Source: Plakobranchus ocellatus | Taxonomy: Eukaryota > Mollusca > Gastropoda > Plakobranchidae | Assembly: GCA_019648995.1 (NCBI GenBank) | Contig: BLXT01002641.1 | Coordinates: 332,710-352,808, forward strand | Length of the DNA stretch: 20,099 bases | Direction: 5' to 3' | Shown here: positions 19,012 through 20,099 of the stretch, piece after piece | Numbering within the stretch: position 1 is the stretch's first letter | Layout of the letters: the number at the start of each line of letters is the position of its first letter | Notes under the pieces: model-generated | Databases searched by the model: none | The model's input: only the letters and a program-made list of their open reading frames with translations | Told to the model about the DNA's origin: nothing | Position numbers and translations under genes: made by a program

Positions 19012-19978
19012 TCTTCAATGAATTTTTTACAATGTGATAACTGATATGTTCTGTTTTAAAAAATGCCACACCAGAAATGGTTCTCGGTGGTGCAATAGTT
19101 GGAATTTTTCCCCTCCACAAAAGGGAAAGAATTCAGTATTCCGAACTTTTCTGTTGATTTACTTGTGGTTTTCCAACATGTTTAAAATATTTTCTCACCG
19201 AAACTTAAGTTTGTTTCATTTAAAAAATATATATACATGTATGTGAATTGGGATTTAAAGCATTTTGTCTACAAATGTTTAAAGGCTTAAAACATCAATT
19301 GCATACATCAGAACACAAAATGGTTAATGCAACAAAACAATGACTGCCATAAGTTTGCGGCCTATTTTTTTAAAAGAAGAAAAGTCTATAAAAGTGAGAG
19401 TAATTATTTTTTGTAAACTTTACTGCTCTATAATATATTCTCTAAATCTTGCTCATATTTCGTTTTTTTTAAGTCATCAAAATAATGAGAGTCAATGCAT
19501 ATTGCACAACCTTTTTTAAAAATAAATGCCGGCATTAAATTCTACAGTTTCATTTTTTTTTTTTAATGAAGATTTGGTGGCCTTAAAAATTTTGAGGATA
19601 TAATTGTCACGAACAAACTGTCAGAAGTTGTTGCATAACTGTCCTTTTTATTTATTTATTATTTTTTTGTAGTCAAAATGCAAAGGAAATTTTTATTTAG
19701 TATTTCAGAGCATAGTTGTGTATGAGGCAAGGTATGATTGAAAGGATCATTGGCTTTGTTCAGTAAGATTACTTCTTCAATGTAGTTTCAGGTGTAAGGA
19801 AATATTTTTGTACATAAGTTAATGCTTTGTCATAAACTGTATTATATTGAACCATTTCAGAACTGTGTGGATTCTTTTTGTTGCAGATGAAATTCTCAAT
19901 CCAGTTGAGTTGCAATGTAGTACCTTGGGTTTATTTTGAGATAAAAATGACTGTTGCAATATTGTGTAATAACATTGT

Positions 19979-19984
19979 AATAAA
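19979..19984 (+). terminator. Candidate polyadenylation signal near window end
   Basis: AATAAA lies in the context TTGTAATAAAAAG with TTGTCATTATT and CTCTGTTTG downstream. It lies ~90 bases after an acceptor-like TTCTTTTTGTTGCAG at 19872-19886, so the pair could define a short terminal exon. Confidence 0.35.
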
Positions 19985-20099
19985 AAGTTATGTGAAATTA
20001 CATTGTCATTATTAACTCTGTTTGAATTACCCTATCCATTGGGGAGCTTTTGACACAGGTTTTTTTTTTTTTTCTCAACTTTTAAATAGCTAAAATATG

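Larger units (their letters stand above)
14051..19860 (+). other. Probable long 3'UTR and/or intergenic AT-rich DNA
   Basis: I see no protein-coding gene with family support here. Short open frames (for example at 15001, 15450, 17020 and 19034) have no recognisable domain. AATAAA strings occur at 15570, 15974, within 16745-16765 and at 19006, any of which could end the Cab45 transcript. A-tracts lie at ~17287-17303 and ~17416-17431. Long T-runs occur near 14850, 16947 and 18640. The extent of the Cab45 3'UTR cannot be set without RNA data. Confidence 0.55.

Noticed and set aside
14051-20099. A second protein-coding gene downstream of Cab45
   Set aside because: All open frames are short, AT-biased and without recognisable domains, and no consistent exon chain could be built.
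1-20099. CRISPR array, bacterial operon, tRNA or rRNA gene
   Set aside because: No regularly spaced short repeats of CRISPR type, no operon-like gene packing, and no recognisable tRNA cloverleaf or rRNA core sequence were seen.

Overview
The window looks like animal genomic DNA: AT-rich, intron-dominated, with spliced coding exons, minisatellites and DNA transposons. No bacterial-type gene organisation is present. Frequent CTAGATCT-type palindromic strings together with the protein match suggest an invertebrate, most likely a gastropod mollusc. That assignment is an inference from pattern memory and was not tested.

The one clear host gene is on the + strand. Its last two coding exons lie at 7642-7817 and 13486-13662, separated by a 5.7 kb intron. 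Together they encode the C-terminal ~116 residues of a Cab45/SDF4-type EF-hand protein of the secretory pathway. They carry three EF-hand loops and a terminal HEEL tetrapeptide, which is a KDEL-like signal. Upstream exons are outside the window or not recognisable in it. The 3'UTR begins at 13663, contains a decayed ~70-80 bp tandem repeat, and its true end cannot be fixed from sequence alone.

The rest of the window is shaped by mobile and repetitive DNA. Positions ~200-1950 (minus strand) hold a frameshifted piggyBac-family transposase relic. Positions 2198-3982 hold a 27-bp minisatellite that was split by a ~938 bp element flanked by TTAA on both sides. A gene-like but stop-ridden minus-strand fragment lies at ~5290-5745. 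Two ~97% identical ~690 bp elements, each bounded by TTAA and CTGATA/TATCAG ends, sit at 5815-6508 and 8534-9229 in opposite orientation. They carry the same short acidic ORF and look like internally deleted piggyBac-type elements.

The two inverted elements flank the penultimate Cab45 exon. The pre-mRNA could therefore fold into a ~690 bp stem with that exon in its loop, an arrangement known from other systems to promote exon circularisation, exon skipping and A-to-I editing. This is the most interesting structural feature of the window. Other repeats include an apparently perfect 136-bp tandem duplication just downstream of that exon, a diverged 143-bp duplication near 16.4 kb, a degenerate purine-rich duplication near 9.8 kb, and a 22-bp perfect palindrome at 12019. 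From ~14.05 kb to the end I see no convincing protein-coding gene.
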